From positions 472,501 through 536,500 of the forward strand of contig JABMCL010002002.1 in NCBI GenBank assembly GCA_018857735.1: a stretch of DNA of 64,000 bases, read 5' to 3'. This stretch comes from Alviniconcha marisindica. Taxonomy: Eukaryota > Mollusca > Gastropoda > Provannidae. Shown here one piece after another: positions 1-12,846 of the stretch. Under the pieces are notes generated by a model. It was not told the origin of the DNA, did not search any database, and saw only the letters and a program-made list of their open reading frames with translations. Both the position numbers and the translations under genes were made by a program. Numbering within the stretch: the stretch's first letter is position 1; each line of letters opens with the position of its first letter.

Positions 1-210
1 TTGTATTTTGGCAATCTGTGGTGTGGTTTTCTGATTTTCATATTTGGCAATGTGAGTGTCCTGTTTTGGGGCAATTTTTGTTTCTACCTCTGAGTAACCT
101 CCAACAGTATGGGGCTGTGGATGTGGATGTTTCTGAGGAACCAGCAAACAAGCAACACACCAAGAGATTGCATTGACCCCCCTCCTCCACATTGCTTCTT
201 CTGTCCCAGA

Positions 211-213
<3 letters not shown>

Positions 214-265
<52 letters not shown>
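214..265. repeat. (GT)n microsatellite
   Basis: About 26 uninterrupted GT units. The surrounding 1-476 holds no exon I can support. Confidence 0.95.
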
Positions 266-266
<1 letters not shown>

Positions 267-476
267 AAGGAACTTACACAATATTATGAGTATATAATTA
301 TTATTTTACAGGTTGTAAATGTGTACATTCTTGTTGATCTTGCAAAGTGTGGTGTGCTCACCCTTGACCACTGTTACTATTATTAATCCTTTCCCTGCCC
401 ATATGATGTCCTAGGAAGAGTGATTCCCATTTATTATTTGATGTTGCATGACATCCAGCTTGAGTTCTGACTTTTT

Positions 477-975
477 GTGCATTCTCATGTGGTACAAACA
501 ATGCTGTATGAACACTGCATAGTTTCACATGTGGCACAAACAACTCTGAATGAACTCTGCATAGTTTCACATGTGGCACAAACAACTCTAAATGAACACT
601 GCATAATTTCACATGTGGTGCAAACAACTCTGAATGAACACTGCATAGTTTCACATGTGGCCCAAACAACTTTAAATGAACCCTGCATAGTTTCACATGT
701 GGCCCAAACAACTCTGAATGAACACTGCATAATTTCACATGTGGCACAAACAACTCTAAATGAACACTGCATAATTTCACACGTGGCACAGACAACTCTA
801 AATGAACACTGCATAATTTCACACGTGGCACAGACAACTCTAAATGAACACTGCATAATTTCACATGTGGCACAAACAACTCTAAATGAACACTGCATAA
901 TTTCACACGTGGCACAGACAACTCTAAATGAACACTGCATAATTTCACATGTGGTGCAAACAACTCTGAATGGAA
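477..975. repeat. 42-bp minisatellite, about 12 copies
   Basis: The unit is close to tgaacactgcataatttcac plus atgtggcacaaacaactctaaa (42 bp). Because 42 is a multiple of three and the unit has few stops, reading frames stay open on both strands. These are not genes. It lies upstream of the first visible ERICH2 exon. Confidence 0.9.
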
Positions 976-1635
976 TATTTCTGGCTCACTAAACATCTTC
1001 TCAGGACAGTTCTCAAAAGGGATCAGAGCCTGTGGTGCAAAACTCTTTGTCAGGAAAATGGTTAACTCTTTGAAGGCGTTCCTCATCTTAAGATGTATGA
1101 ATTAGCAGTTCAATTGAAGGTGATTCACAATTAGCAGTTCAATTGAAGGTGATTCACAGCTTCAAACACGGTAGAAATTTTAAAAAGTTAATGGTCTGTG
1201 CAACCTTTGCATTGATGGGAAGAAGCTATTGTATTATTCCCAGTAGTTTATTTGCTACAATTTTTTTTTTAACAGGCAAAAATAGCACATCTACAGGAGC
1301 AGACAGGGTCATTTTATGGCATCTTGATGGAGTTAAACAAACGTTTTTAGTTGTGTTCCTTGTTGCACATGTGATGTCAGTTGAGTAGTGCGTGCTAGTA
1401 CTGCGTTCTTGAGTAACGATTCCTTCTGCTTCATGCTCAAAGACTGCCAGTAGATTGTTTCTGGTATTTTGTCATGTGCAGGTGGGACAGGGTGGGGGTC
1501 ATCACTATCATAGGGGTGGAGGGTGGGGGGGTGGGGGTTGTGTTGCAAGACATGTGAACATATGAAATAAAAAGGTCTATCAGTTATAAAAAATATTAAA
1601 AAATCACAGCTGTACAGATTCATTTTCTGTTTCAG

Positions 1636-4600
1636 TTCTTGGATTGTGTCATGAAAAAGGAATTCAAGACTGCAGAGAAATTATGCAGAATGAGTAAGTG
1701 GTTCAGGGAATTGGAGAGTACTTGTTAGCGTGTGTGTGTGTGTGTGTGTGAGCTTGTAGGTGTGTGTGGAGGGTGGAGGGGATAGACTTGTCTGTGTATG
1801 TGACTACAGTAGTGTGTGGTGGTGGGGGGGGGGGGGGGGGGTAGGTGTTTGTATCTGCCTGTGATGCCTGCATCTGTTTGAGCATGCAAGTGTCACTGGA
1901 TCCTTTTAAACTTTCCTGTCTGATATATTAATACACATATTCTGAAGTAATCACTGCCCTCCATACCTAGTCAAAACTTTCTTCTTTCTTCTTTTTGACA
2001 ATACTTTGTTGCTCCACATGTTTAAAAAAATCATGTCTTTACCTAGTATTTTATTCCTGTGCACATAAAGTGAAAAATACCTTTATTCTGTGGGTTTGTG
2101 TATATAATGATGAAACTTACCATATATATAACTCTATCAGCAAAGAAGTGAGTGAGTGTCAAAGTGTATATATTGCAAAGGATGGATGCATTTTCTTCTG
2201 AATAAAAGCCCCACATTGATGTGCTTGGCAAAAACAAAAACAAAAAAACAACAACAATGTTATGCAACAAATCATTATCCAACAAGTGGAAGGCCAACCT
2301 CTTTGCTCACCAGCTCGTTACCTGTGTGTTTCAGTTTTGATTTACGAGCCTGCTAACCCAGAGGCACTGACCTTTCACCCCATCATCATGGAGAAGCTGC
2401 AGCTAGGTGAGTCTGCCACCAGATCTGTGTGTGAATGCAGGTGACTTTGACAATAGCTGGGTGAGTCTGCCACCAGATCTGTGTGTGAATGCAGGTGACT
2501 TTGACAATAGCTAGGTGAGTCTGCCACCGGATCTGTGTGTGAATGCAGGTGACTTTGACAATAGCTAGGTGAGTCTGCCACCGGATCTGTGTGTGAATGC
2601 AGGTGACTTTGACAATAGCTAGGTGAGTCTGCCACCAGATCTGTGTGTGAATGCAGGTGACTTTGACAATAGCTAGGTGAGTCTGCCACCAGATCTGTGC
2701 GTGGATGCAGGTGACTTTGACAATAGCTAGGTGAGTCTGCCACCAGATCTGTGCGTGGATGCAGGTGACTTTGACAATAGCTAGGTGAGTCTGCCACCAG
2801 ATCTGTGCGTGGATGCAGGTGACTTTGACAATAGCTAGGTGAGTCTGCCACCAGATCTGTGCGTGGATGCAGGTGACTTTGACAATAGCTAGGTGAGTCT
2901 GCCACCAGATCTGTGCGTGGATGCAAGTGACTTTGACTATCCTCAACATGTACTGGGGGTCTATGGGAACTTGCCATTGTTATTTCAGGAATTTGTAATT
3001 TGTCCTAAGTTAGGACGCACAGTCCACTGCATTTATTGCACCTCTGTAGTGTACAGTTAAGATGTCTCCAATTTTACAGTGTAATTTGAAAAAAATGTAA
3101 TTTGTCCTAAGTTAGGACACGCAGTCCGCTACACCTGTTGCACCTACTGTTGTGGACACTTAAGATGTCTCCAACTTTACAGTGTAATTTCAGGAGTAGG
3201 AGTCTAGTCTGTTGATCTCAGGAGAAGACTTGCTTGTAACTCAGCCAATCATCTGTTTAACAGACCTGGAGGCTGCTGAGGAAGGAGAAGAAGATGGAAG
3301 TGGAGATGATGACGATGAGGATGATGATGATGATGATGATGACGACAGTGATGAAGATTCAAGGTAAAGTGAAAGGATCAGTACATCCCCAGCTGTTTGG
3401 CTAGTTTTATGAGCTCTGTTATCTCATGTACATTGCCCTGAAACCCATATACAGTACTTTGTGGGTATCCACACACCCATAGTTTTCATAGAGGTGTTTC
3501 AGTAAATATCCCTGCCCATATGTTGTAGGTTTGCCCCCACCTTACCTTTTTCATAGGAGTTTTAAAGCAGTGTGTGGGTGTAGTCACACTCATGATGGTC
3601 AGTATGTAAGAATAATTATGATGCCATCGATTTTAGAGGTATCATGTTCATACCCAGTAGATGTGGCCAGGTACAGTAGTACTACTTAGTTGTTGATTCA
3701 CTTTTTAAAATTTCTTGACAAAAAGCAACCCATTTTATGTGAAGGCATGTGATCGTGTGTAGGTGACAGTCGTGAAGTATCATGGAGGTACTGTAAAATT
3801 TGAGTGAGTTACAAACATGTACATGAAAGTATGGGCTATTTCTCGCCCATGATATTGGACAAGGTTAAGACTGCCTTAAAGTCCAACGAAAGTGGTGTTA
3901 AAGAGCGGTGGTGCTTGAACTGGAAATATGAAGGGGAAGGTTTCAGAGAATGCAGTCATTCATCAAAGAAAAATCACTCTCAGAAAAGAAAAAAACTTGT
4001 AGCATTTGCCAGGCATATTTGCTGAGGGTTTTTGAAGTTAAAGCAGTGCAAAGTTATGATGGTACGGTTATCATGATCCGCTGGGTGAAACATGGAAAAA
4101 AAGGAGCCCTGTACTGTATCTGAGTGTGTCATTATGTCCTATGGCCGTTTGTTTCACTCCAAAAACATGGGTGAGTATGCTAGACAGTAATTTTATCAGA
4201 AGGTCCAAACACATAAACGGTTCAAAAGAATGCTATTTATTAGGACAAAACACAACATCCTTTTAAAAAACAGCAACAGATTTTTGTAATTTCGTATGAT
4301 CTGCAATCTCTTTTTGGTCTCATCCCTTATGTCAGATTTTTGTAATTTTATCAGTTCCTAAGCATTACGTGGAAGACTGGATCAGATTTTGTTTTGTTGT
4401 TGTTGCAGTCTGTGTTTTGTGGTTTGTTAGCATTCCTCAGAAGTCACTGTGTGCAGCCCTTTTGTCACACCTGTATGTACTGTTATACATACAAGCACAT
4501 TCTTACATGTCTGTGTTTCTTGCAAAGAAGTTGCAGGTTTCATTTACCAGTGTTGGGGGGGGGGGGGGGGGACATTTTTTTCAGGTCATGCATAAAAAAA

Positions 4601-5022
4601 GTATTGTAAATTTCTTCTCCTCCTTTTGTCTATCTTCTGATTATTCATGATGAAGACATCTCTGTTGAAGTTTCTTAATGGTGTTTTTATTTATTTATCT
4701 GTGTCCTGTCTTCTTCTGGTGAGTACATGCTCCTTGTTCTTTACAGCGTGTTCCTTCTCATCAGCAATCATTCATTCATGCTTTCAGTCATGCATTCATG
4801 TACTTTTACACACAGACACATGCATACATGCACTCACACACAATTATTCTTGCTCAGTGTTGTACTGACATGGATGTTCTCCATGACAGTTTCCTGTTAA
4901 ACAGTTGTTCTTTTCTTTCCATCAGTTCTGAGAATGACTCATCAGAGGAGGAGGAGGACAACAGTGGTGCAGCAGAGGAAGGGGCAATGCCGCCACGACC
5001 AGACTCTGGCATCGGTATGTGA
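1636..5022 (+). CDS. ERICH2: Glutamate-rich protein 2-like, last four exons (5' end outside window)
   Basis: Four exons join in phase: 1636-1693, 2335-2406, 3264-3363 and 4926-5022, giving 108 residues and a TGA stop at 5020-5022. Each junction has AG and GT ends (for example ctgtttcag before 1636, gtaagtg after 1693). The first two exons make a short helical block, FLDCVMKKEFKTAEKLCRM followed by ILIYEPANPEALTFHPIIM. From memory this resembles the conserved C-terminal region of vertebrate ERICH2, a protein of unknown biochemical role. The third exon codes for an Asp/Glu run from a GAT microsatellite-like stretch, and the last exon continues acidic and ends in PDSGIGM. The upstream exons are not identified in the first 1.6 kb. 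The exon chain is firm. The family name is a recollection without a search, and another acidic-tailed protein is possible. Confidence 0.62.
1694..2334. other. ERICH2 intron with GT repeat and poly(G)
   Basis: Contains a short (GT)n near 1730-1750 and an 18-bp poly(G) at 1824-1841. The remainder is AT-rich with no recognisable feature. Confidence 0.6.
2407..2938. repeat. 54-bp minisatellite, ten copies, each with a copied 5' splice site
   Basis: Units start at 2407, 2461, 2515, 2569, 2623, 2677, 2731, 2785, 2839 and 2893. Each opens with gtgagtctgccacc, and units two to ten are preceded by agctag, the same context as the real donor at 2406/2407 (cagctag then gtgagt). The first five copies read gtgtgtgaatgc and the last five gtgcgtggatgc, showing block amplification. 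Confidence 0.95.
2990..3195. repeat. Diverged tandem duplication of about 100 bp
   Basis: Two copies beginning taatttgtcctaagttagga (near 2995 and 3100) both continue to aagatgtctccaa and tttacagtgtaattt. Intronic. Confidence 0.75.
3364..4925. other. Last ERICH2 intron
   Basis: Holds the MITE fragment near 4204, a 17-bp poly(G) at 4555-4571 and short CA-rich sequence near 4800-4845. No exon recognised. Confidence 0.55.
4204..4262. repeat. Terminal fragment of the same poly(G/C) MITE family
   Basis: gtccaaacacataaacggtt followed by caaaagaatgct and tatttattaggac resembles the ends of the elements at 7402 and 50721. No matching right end was found. It lies in an ERICH2 intron. Confidence 0.4.
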
Positions 5023-6475
5023 TGTCCACAGGATATGCTGTGCAACGATCATGCAGGATGGATAGAAAGAAGAAGAAAAACATCTTCGTAACACGTCATC
5101 TGTGGAAAAGTCGTCTTACAGCCACTGAGAAGTGCAGTTTGGACTGAATACAACTCAGTTTAATACATTGATTTGCTGATCAACTAACCATGACTGTATT
5201 CCTACCTCCACTTAACGTCATGTAAATTGAGAGCTTTATAAAGAGGCACTTCCCAGCAACACAGTATTTGCATTTTCCCAAATCCATAGCATCATTTTGA
5301 TGTTGTTCACCAGTACTTTGTTAGCTATTTTGGACACTGTGGGGCACTACTGATCTCACAGGAACAGCATTTTGTTTGCCTTGTGTGGATGGTCTAATTG
5401 CGTGGGTGACAGAGTAAAACAACACACCAGCACAATGTTGTGATGGTGAAAAGATTGCATCGGTCAAATTGACCGGACTGATTTCAAGACACGCTGGTGG
5501 CCGTGTTTGATGCAACATAAAACCATTGTACACAGCTCTCTTTTTACAGAACATTCCAGTTTGTATGTGAGTGTTTTGTACAATTTACTGTGTGCATGTA
5601 AGCATGTGTGTGCACGAGTGAGAGAGATGGGGAGGGAGGCAAGATTAAGCAAGCTGTGTTTGATGCGACATAATGGCTTTGCACATTGGTCTCTTTTCAG
5701 AGCATTCCAGTTTGTGTGTTGAATGGTTTGTACAATTTATGTGCATGTAAGCATGTGTGTGTGTGTTACACAGGGAGGGAGGTGAGATTAAGCAAGGTGT
5801 GTTTGATGTGGCATAAACACCTTGCACATTTCTTTTCAAAAGGCTTTCCAGTTTGTCTATGAGCATGTACAATTATTCTGTGTGTGTAAAAGTATGTGTG
5901 CGGGGTGGGGGTGGGGGGAATTGAATTAAGCAGGAGGCAGAGAGTGCACCTCCAATACTAATAATTTGTACAGTATTTTCTACAACAAATCATGATTATT
6001 GTGAACTAGGGCGTTCATTAGTGCTGGAAAGACATCACACAAACACTCCACAAAGACCTCAGGTTGCCAATGGCAACTGTCAACTGGCATGCCAGTAAAT
6101 ACAGGGTACATCACAGGTACCTCTTCATTTTGATGATGTACCTTTCGTGGATTTTATTTACCTTCAATTACTCAATCGCATGTCAGATGTTACCATTGGC
6201 AACTCTGGTCTTTGTTGTTGTGGTCATGCAACAGCTTTCAGGCGCTAATTAATCCCTTGTTTGGCGATTCTACACAAGTGCTCAAGGCCTCATTCTGTAT
6301 CCAATCGTCACGATTATTCTCTTCAAGTTCAGATTACACTGGAATGAGTCTGACTGCTAATGAAATGGGGAGATGCCCTTCCACATAGTTTTACTGTTAA
6401 TTGATATCCATCATTGTGAAAACCAAGACTGGTTATTCCGTCCAAGTTTGAAATAAATATGTTTACATCTGAAAT
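5023..6475 (+). other. Probable ERICH2 3' UTR and downstream sequence
   Basis: Follows the TGA at 5020-5022. The first plain AATAAA on the plus strand that I noted is at about 6452-6457, which would give a 3' UTR of about 1.45 kb. The stretch contains the triplicated repeat at 5500-5935. The transcript end is a guess. Confidence 0.35.
5500..5935. repeat. About 150-bp tandem repeat, three copies
   Basis: Each copy has gtgtttgatg, a cttttcag-like stretch, cattccagtttgt, gtacaattta, gcatgtgtgtg and gggagggag followed by aagcaag. Copies differ by small indels. It lies in the likely 3' UTR of the ERICH2-like gene. Confidence 0.75.
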
Positions 6476-6609
6476 ATGAACTGGCCTCTTTTAAATGTGC
6501 ATGTTTGTGTGTGTGTGTCTCTCTCTCCCCCACACACACATACCAGGCATGCATTAAATCATAGATGTACCTGTGTGCATCACAACAAAATAAACAAAGA
6601 AAAAACACA

Positions 6610-8752
6610 ACCAAACTGCAATTGAATATGTACAATTTATTCACAAGCCTTGGAATTAAAGACACATCAACAGTCAACTTGTACACATGGGCCTGTGTGT
6701 ACCATATTTATTGTTCAATTTCTACCCCAAAACATCCTTTTCCTTTCAAACCGTTAAATGCAGATTAATCAACATGTAATTTGAGAATGCATTAATTGAA
6801 AGCAGATTCAAAGAAATAATATGCAAAACGTGAAAGCAAGCAAGAAGATGGAACGTAAAAAAATACTACATGTGTAAAAGGGTACCACACCACACCTTTT
6901 AAACTTGACCGCAGTGAAACTCCTAGTCTTCAAAAGTGCCAAGGGTTTGAGCAGCAACAGGATCACAAAGCCTGGCTAAATGGAAGCTGCTGGTCATCAT
7001 GTGCTGTCTGTCCACAGCTTAGGACCCCTGGCTGACACCGTCCACATGTAATTAAGCTTGTAACACTGGAGAAGAGTTGGTAGCACTTGCTCTCGAAAAC
7101 CAAAAGTTGTATGTGATCACCACATCGCAAGTAACAAGGGCAGGCACCCCTAGTCAAATTCTGTGCAGACTCTAAAAGACTTTCAGATGAGACCATAAAC
7201 CAAAGTCTCCTGTATGCATACACATGCAAAAATACCCCATACATGTGTTGAAGAGCCTGTTAGTCTACATCAGAGTTCGGTGGATAAATGAAATGCCCAA
7301 ATCACCCAGCATGTACGAAACATGTTCAAGTTCAACACTATATGGAAGAACTGACTCCACTGAAACATGAGCAAAGAGCAAAGAAACCCATTCTAACACA
7401 GGATCAAAACACATAAAAGGTCAAAAAGAATGCTTGTTTCATATGACAATCCACAACATGCATTTTTTTGGGTGGGGGGTGGGGGGGGGGTCAAACACTG
7501 GACTCCAAGACACCACACCTGAAAGCAGGTAAGCAGCCTACAGTTTCATTTTTCAATGTTTAACTGTTGTTTTGTCACTTGATAAAAAGGGGCTTAACCC
7601 TAAAATTTGCACATTGTCTTTTTAACCTTTTTATGTGTTTGGATCTAGTCTTCACTTTAAACTAGCTTCTCCCAGAATTAAAAAACGTTTGTACACACAA
7701 TGAACTTAGCTAAGAAAACACCATAAACACAAATTGTGTTTGTGGGTGCTGTCAAGTATGCAACTGGAACTAATAATAGAAATCAAATCCATCTGATGAA
7801 ATTCCAAGTCCAGGTATATAATTTTGAAACAAACTATAATCAAAACTAAAAAAAGAGATGCATGCTTCTGGATGATCATGGAGAACACACCACTACAAAA
7901 CTGAATGCTAAGGATCATTTCAAACCAGTTGCACAAAATTCCATTTTGACACTTGTCACAAGTGTAAGAACCTTTGAAAATGTGTAACATGCATGTGGGC
8001 ACAAAAACAGTAACTGTCATAAATGACAGTTTCAATAACAGCAAATCTATCCAATAGTTAATAATATACAATATTCTTTACCTGTCTGTTTTTCAATAGA
8101 TAGCAGTCGCGAGGTCTATGCATGGTATTGCACATAAATAATGAGTCATACCTGTCTCAAGCATTTCCCAGTCAATCCAAAAACAAAATACAAGAAACAA
8201 CCTTCAAATGACCAAAAGCAAGCATAAAGAGCACTGAGCATTTACTCTATCGTACCTCAAGGTTATTACGTTTTTCACATTCTGTCCACAGCAACAGTTT
8301 TGGTCATTTCCGCATGTAAAAAAATGCATGCATCACACAACACAAAGGTTTAGTCTCCCACAAAACGCTTCATTAAAATGCATCTGTCTAACATCACTAA
8401 AAAGTCCAAATGGAACAAAAACAAAACAAATTTGAACTTCTTTTTTTTTAATTAGTTTTGTTGTCTTACCTGTTTAACCAGGCATTTATGCCACTCTGCA
8501 TTTAACTGTAACTGAAGATTTCGAGAAAAATGGACCAGACCACATTCTTCAAACCTGTCATTCATTTCACTTTCCTAACGCAGCTCACGCAATGTGCTGT
8601 TCAAGACAGCTCCTTATGTGGACCTAACCTAAAAGCTGGAGAGATGGAAAGCTGGAAGAGAAGCACCAAGCACCAAACCCGTCTGTTATCTACCGTCAGC
8701 ATGCACAGTCATTCCTCTTTATCTACACAGGGCAGCAGCCAGTGAAGCGTGA
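6610..8752 (-). other. DYNC1I: Probable DYNC1I 3' UTR
   Basis: Downstream of the DYNC1I stop on the minus strand. A polyadenylation hexamer AATAAA (plus-strand tttatt, 6636-6641) is the likely end, so the DYNC1I and ERICH2-like genes would converge with transcripts ending roughly 150 bp apart. Contains the MITE at 7402-7645. No conserved ORF. Confidence 0.4.
7402..7645. mobile_element. MITE with internal poly(G) tract, copy 1
   Basis: The left end gatcaaaacacataaaagg is matched in inverse complement by the right end (gatccaaacacataaaaagg read on the minus strand). A G-rich tract lies at about 7470-7490. Related ends occur near 4204, 50022 and 50721. No ORF. Confidence 0.6.
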
Positions 8753-11700
8753 TCATCGAATGGGAGCTGCGGATCCCAGCATAGTGCTGTCCTCTTCACG
8801 CTCTGTCGCCTGCTGCTTCATTTCCTGGAGGGTGCGTACAAACTTGGACCACTCGTCAGCCTTGGGGTTGGCTATGTGCTGTAACAGACATTACCCCACC
8901 TTTCAAAACAGCAGCACATTCCTGTTGGTTTTAGGTTGAAGTGAAGATAGCCAGAAAAAAAAAACCAAGCTGAGGTGTTATATTTAGATCTGGAAGATCT
9001 GTTTTTCCTGGTAGGTCAATTATTTAGCAGGTCTTGGGCCACACAAACATCAGCATGTGCACACAGTGAAGGAGTCCAGAAAAACGACATCTGAGGCACA
9101 AAATCTCACCTCTCCAACATCATAGATGTAAATGCGTCCCAGGTCATCTGCAACACCGATGTGATGACCTGTCTGATGCCATCGGAGCTTGTTCAATGCC
9201 ACATTTCCGTCCACCACCACTGACGCTGTGGGAACCTGTAAACCACACACGTACACAGGCACGTGCGCACACACACATACAATTATTGTCATATATGTAT
9301 ATATGCTATAACCACTAAATCCTTTCTTGAACAAAATAAAGTTGAATACCACAGAACATGGTAAAAACAAACATCAAAGAAAAACTGTGGCCTTGTTTTC
9401 CTGGCGGCAAGTTCTCAAATCCATGGACTACATAATGAATGATTGCTCATAAAAAGGAAACTTCTCAATCTGCATCGGTGGGTCAGATAAGTCAAATTCT
9501 ATCAGACCATGTATGTTAATAACTGTCCTTGAGAATGGGTGGAGGTGTGTGTGTGTGTGAGGTTGGGGTGGGGGTGGGGTGGGGAATACTGCCTGACCTT
9601 GGACCTGAGGCCACAATACCAGGGGAGCTGAAGCAGGCACGCAAACGGTCAAGCCGACAAGACCAGAGGTTGTCCAGGCCCCTTTGCTTGGCACCTGAAT
9701 CTTGAATCTCACAGGAGTCAAGCCTGCCACAAAGGTCATCCCTTCTCTTCCTTCCTGTTTTCTTGGTAAGTTTTCAACCCCAAAAGAACAAGGCAATGCC
9801 AGTATACAGCTTATGACTACATAATTGATTATTTTTGATTTTTAATGTATGCATTATTGCTGATCTTGTAAAGTGCAGTGTGCTCACCCTTGTCAGTGAG
9901 ATACAGTACTATGGAAATGACTGCTATCATTATTATTTGTTATTATACACCCCTTTTTTTTGGGGGGGGGGGGGAGGTACAAGGGTTAAATTCTTGACAA
10001 GTGGTCAATAATGGTGGAAGAAGAGGACCACTCCCCCATAAAGCATACATCCAAGGTTGAGATGGTTCAAACTGGGAGGTGGAGGGGGTGGAGCGGAGTG
10101 GAAGAAAAAAAAAGAAAAAAAAGAAAGACAGGATGACTGACCTCTGTCTCATGGTTGAGATGCCAGAGGTCCAGACGGCCCATGATGTCGGCGCTGGAGA
10201 AGAGAGCCGGGTTGGTCGGAGACCACTGCACGTCGCTCACGTAGTCGCTGTTGTCCTCAAAGGAGCACAGGTACTTCTGCTCCTGTTTACAACACAAGGA
10301 TGCCACAGGTAAGCAGGTCATCCAAACACTACCCAGTTGCCAGCATCAACACAGCCAGTGGCTGCAGCAGCATCCGTGCTGCAGAAGGTCCAATCCCTTA
10401 GCCCAGCTACAATCCGTTACCAGGATCAGAGCAGGTGACTGTCTTCAGGCTGCACACAGGCCACAGCCCGTTGACCCACCGCATCTCTTACAAAGTTCAC
10501 AATCAGTCAATTCACTCTGCCTCTGTAGTTCACAATCAGTCAATTCACTCTGCCTCTGTAGTTCACAATTCGGTCAATTCACTGCCTCTGTAGTTCACAA
10601 TCGGTCAATTCACTGCCTCTGTAGTTCACAATCGGTCAATTCACTGCCTCTGTAGTTCACAGTCGGTCAATTCACTGCCTCTATAGTTCACAATCGGTCA
10701 ATTCACTCTGCCTCTATCAGACTGGCAGCATGACAACAGAGCATCTGCAGCAGGCATGCCCACTGCACGACAACCTCAGGCTTTTTGGCAGCCTGGAGAG
10801 CATAGCAATCTTTGTGCAGAGAACGGTGGTTTCCATTTGAGTGATCAAGAAAAAAGAATTTACAGCATGACTTAACCTAGCTACATACCTGCCTAACACA
10901 ATGTGAAATACTGACCCACAAGGATACAGAGCACACACCAGATGACCTTGCACACCATACCTGCCTAACACAATGTTTAATACTGACCCACAGGGATCAC
11001 TGTACACTCCAGATGACCAGCACACCATACCTTAATGCTCCACAGCTTGACCGTCCAGTCAAAGGAGGAGGTGAGGAAGTAGGGTGAGAAGTCGATCTGT
11101 CCCGCCACGCGGTGAGTGTCAATGGCGGTGATGGGACCCTGGTGGCCTTCATATGCCTCATTGATGCCAGCTTTGCTGTTGGACAGAAATGACACCATAT
11201 GTATGACTGCTCATCAGTGTGCACACACATGCAAATACACATAAAGAGTGAAGACACAGAAAACACACCCACAAATCTGTATGCCATGCCATGTAAACAG
11301 TCAAAACAAATGAGGCACACACAAATCTCCCACGCCAACAAGCAGATAATAATAACAAATAATTCTTATACAGCCCTATTTTCTAACACATGCGTTAAAC
11401 TCACTGCGCTGTACAAATAACTTGACCAAAACCACATTTACATACACTTCAACAAATATATACACACCAACACACACACAATCCATTGTAACAGTAACAC
11501 ATGGTCTGCCTAGGCCTGTATAAAGGCCTGTCCAAAGAGTGAAGTCCTGAGCCAGGCCCCAAACCCAGACAGAGAGGGTACACCTCGCAGCCTGGCAGAC
11601 ATTCATCCAAGGTTTCCCACATCATGAAAGAGCGGACCAAAAAACAGCATGGAGCACTGTATCCACGCATGCAGACGGCACAACACACAGACAAAAGACA

Positions 11701-12787
11701 TTCCCCAGAACTCACATTTAAGTTTCTGGCCTGCCCCCGACCCAGCCCCAAAGACATACATACCTGCCATGTCGAGAGGCCGAGTAGACCAGGCACTCCT
11801 CCGAGCCCACGATGAAGTTATTGGCATCGCCAGACAGGAAGCTGAAGCAGGTGGCAGCCACGGACTTGGACTGCTTGTGCTGCAGCTCCATGCTGTCCTG
11901 GGGCTGTGACAGCATGTCCAGGCTCCAAGAGCACAGCTTGCCGTCGTTGGACACTGAGATCAGGTTGTGCGCGTTCTGCGTCCCTACCACTGTCACGCAA
12001 TACACAGGGTGCTGCAAACACACAGAAAAAGAGCTTGCTAGTGTTGGACACTGAGATAGGTTGTGTGCACATTCTGCATCCCTACCACCATCATGTAATA
12101 CATGGGGTGCTGCAAACACAGAAAAAGAAGAGCTTGCCGTCGTTGGACAGAGATCAGGTTGTGTGCATATTCTGCAGCCTTACCACCATCATATAATACA
12201 TGGGGTGCTGCAAACACGCAGAAAAAGAAGAGCTTGCTTGTGTTGGACATTGAGATCAGGTTGTGTGCACGTTCTGCGTCCCTACCACCGTCACGCAACA
12301 CCCAGGGTGCTGCAAACATCCAGAAAAAGAAGAGCTTGCTGTTGTTATACACTGAGATCAGGTTGTGTGCACATTCTGTGTCCCTACCACCTTCAAACAA
12401 TACAGGGAGTGCTGCAAGCACACAGAAAAAGGAAGCGCTTGCTGTCACTGGACACTGAGATCAGGTTGTGTGCATGTTAAGCATCCCTACCACCATCATG
12501 TAACACATCGGGTGCTGAAAACACACAGAACTGAAGACCTTACTATCGCTAGGCACAGAGATCAGGTTATGGGTATTCTGCATCTCTACCATTGTCACAC
12601 AATACCCAGGATGCTGCAGACACAGAAAGATATGTTTCTTGATTCAACAAGCGCAATTCCCTGTTGTTGGACACAAATGTAATATTTTGGGTCCCTTACT
12701 TCTGTTGTGGAATATTCAGGATGTTGTTCCAACACACACACACACACGCATTGCAAGCACACACACACACACACACATGCAAGCACA

Positions 12788-12846
<59 letters not shown>

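Noticed and set aside
358..1086. 242-codon minus-strand frame with 14-residue repeats
   Set aside because: It is read through the 42-bp minisatellite. Frames are open on both strands because the unit length is divisible by three and has few stops. No splice or start context.
2375..2977. 200-codon minus-strand repeat frame
   Set aside because: Read through the 54-bp intronic minisatellite; several frames are open at once.
12595..12840. CVCVCV-rich protein frame
   Set aside because: Translation of the CA microsatellite.
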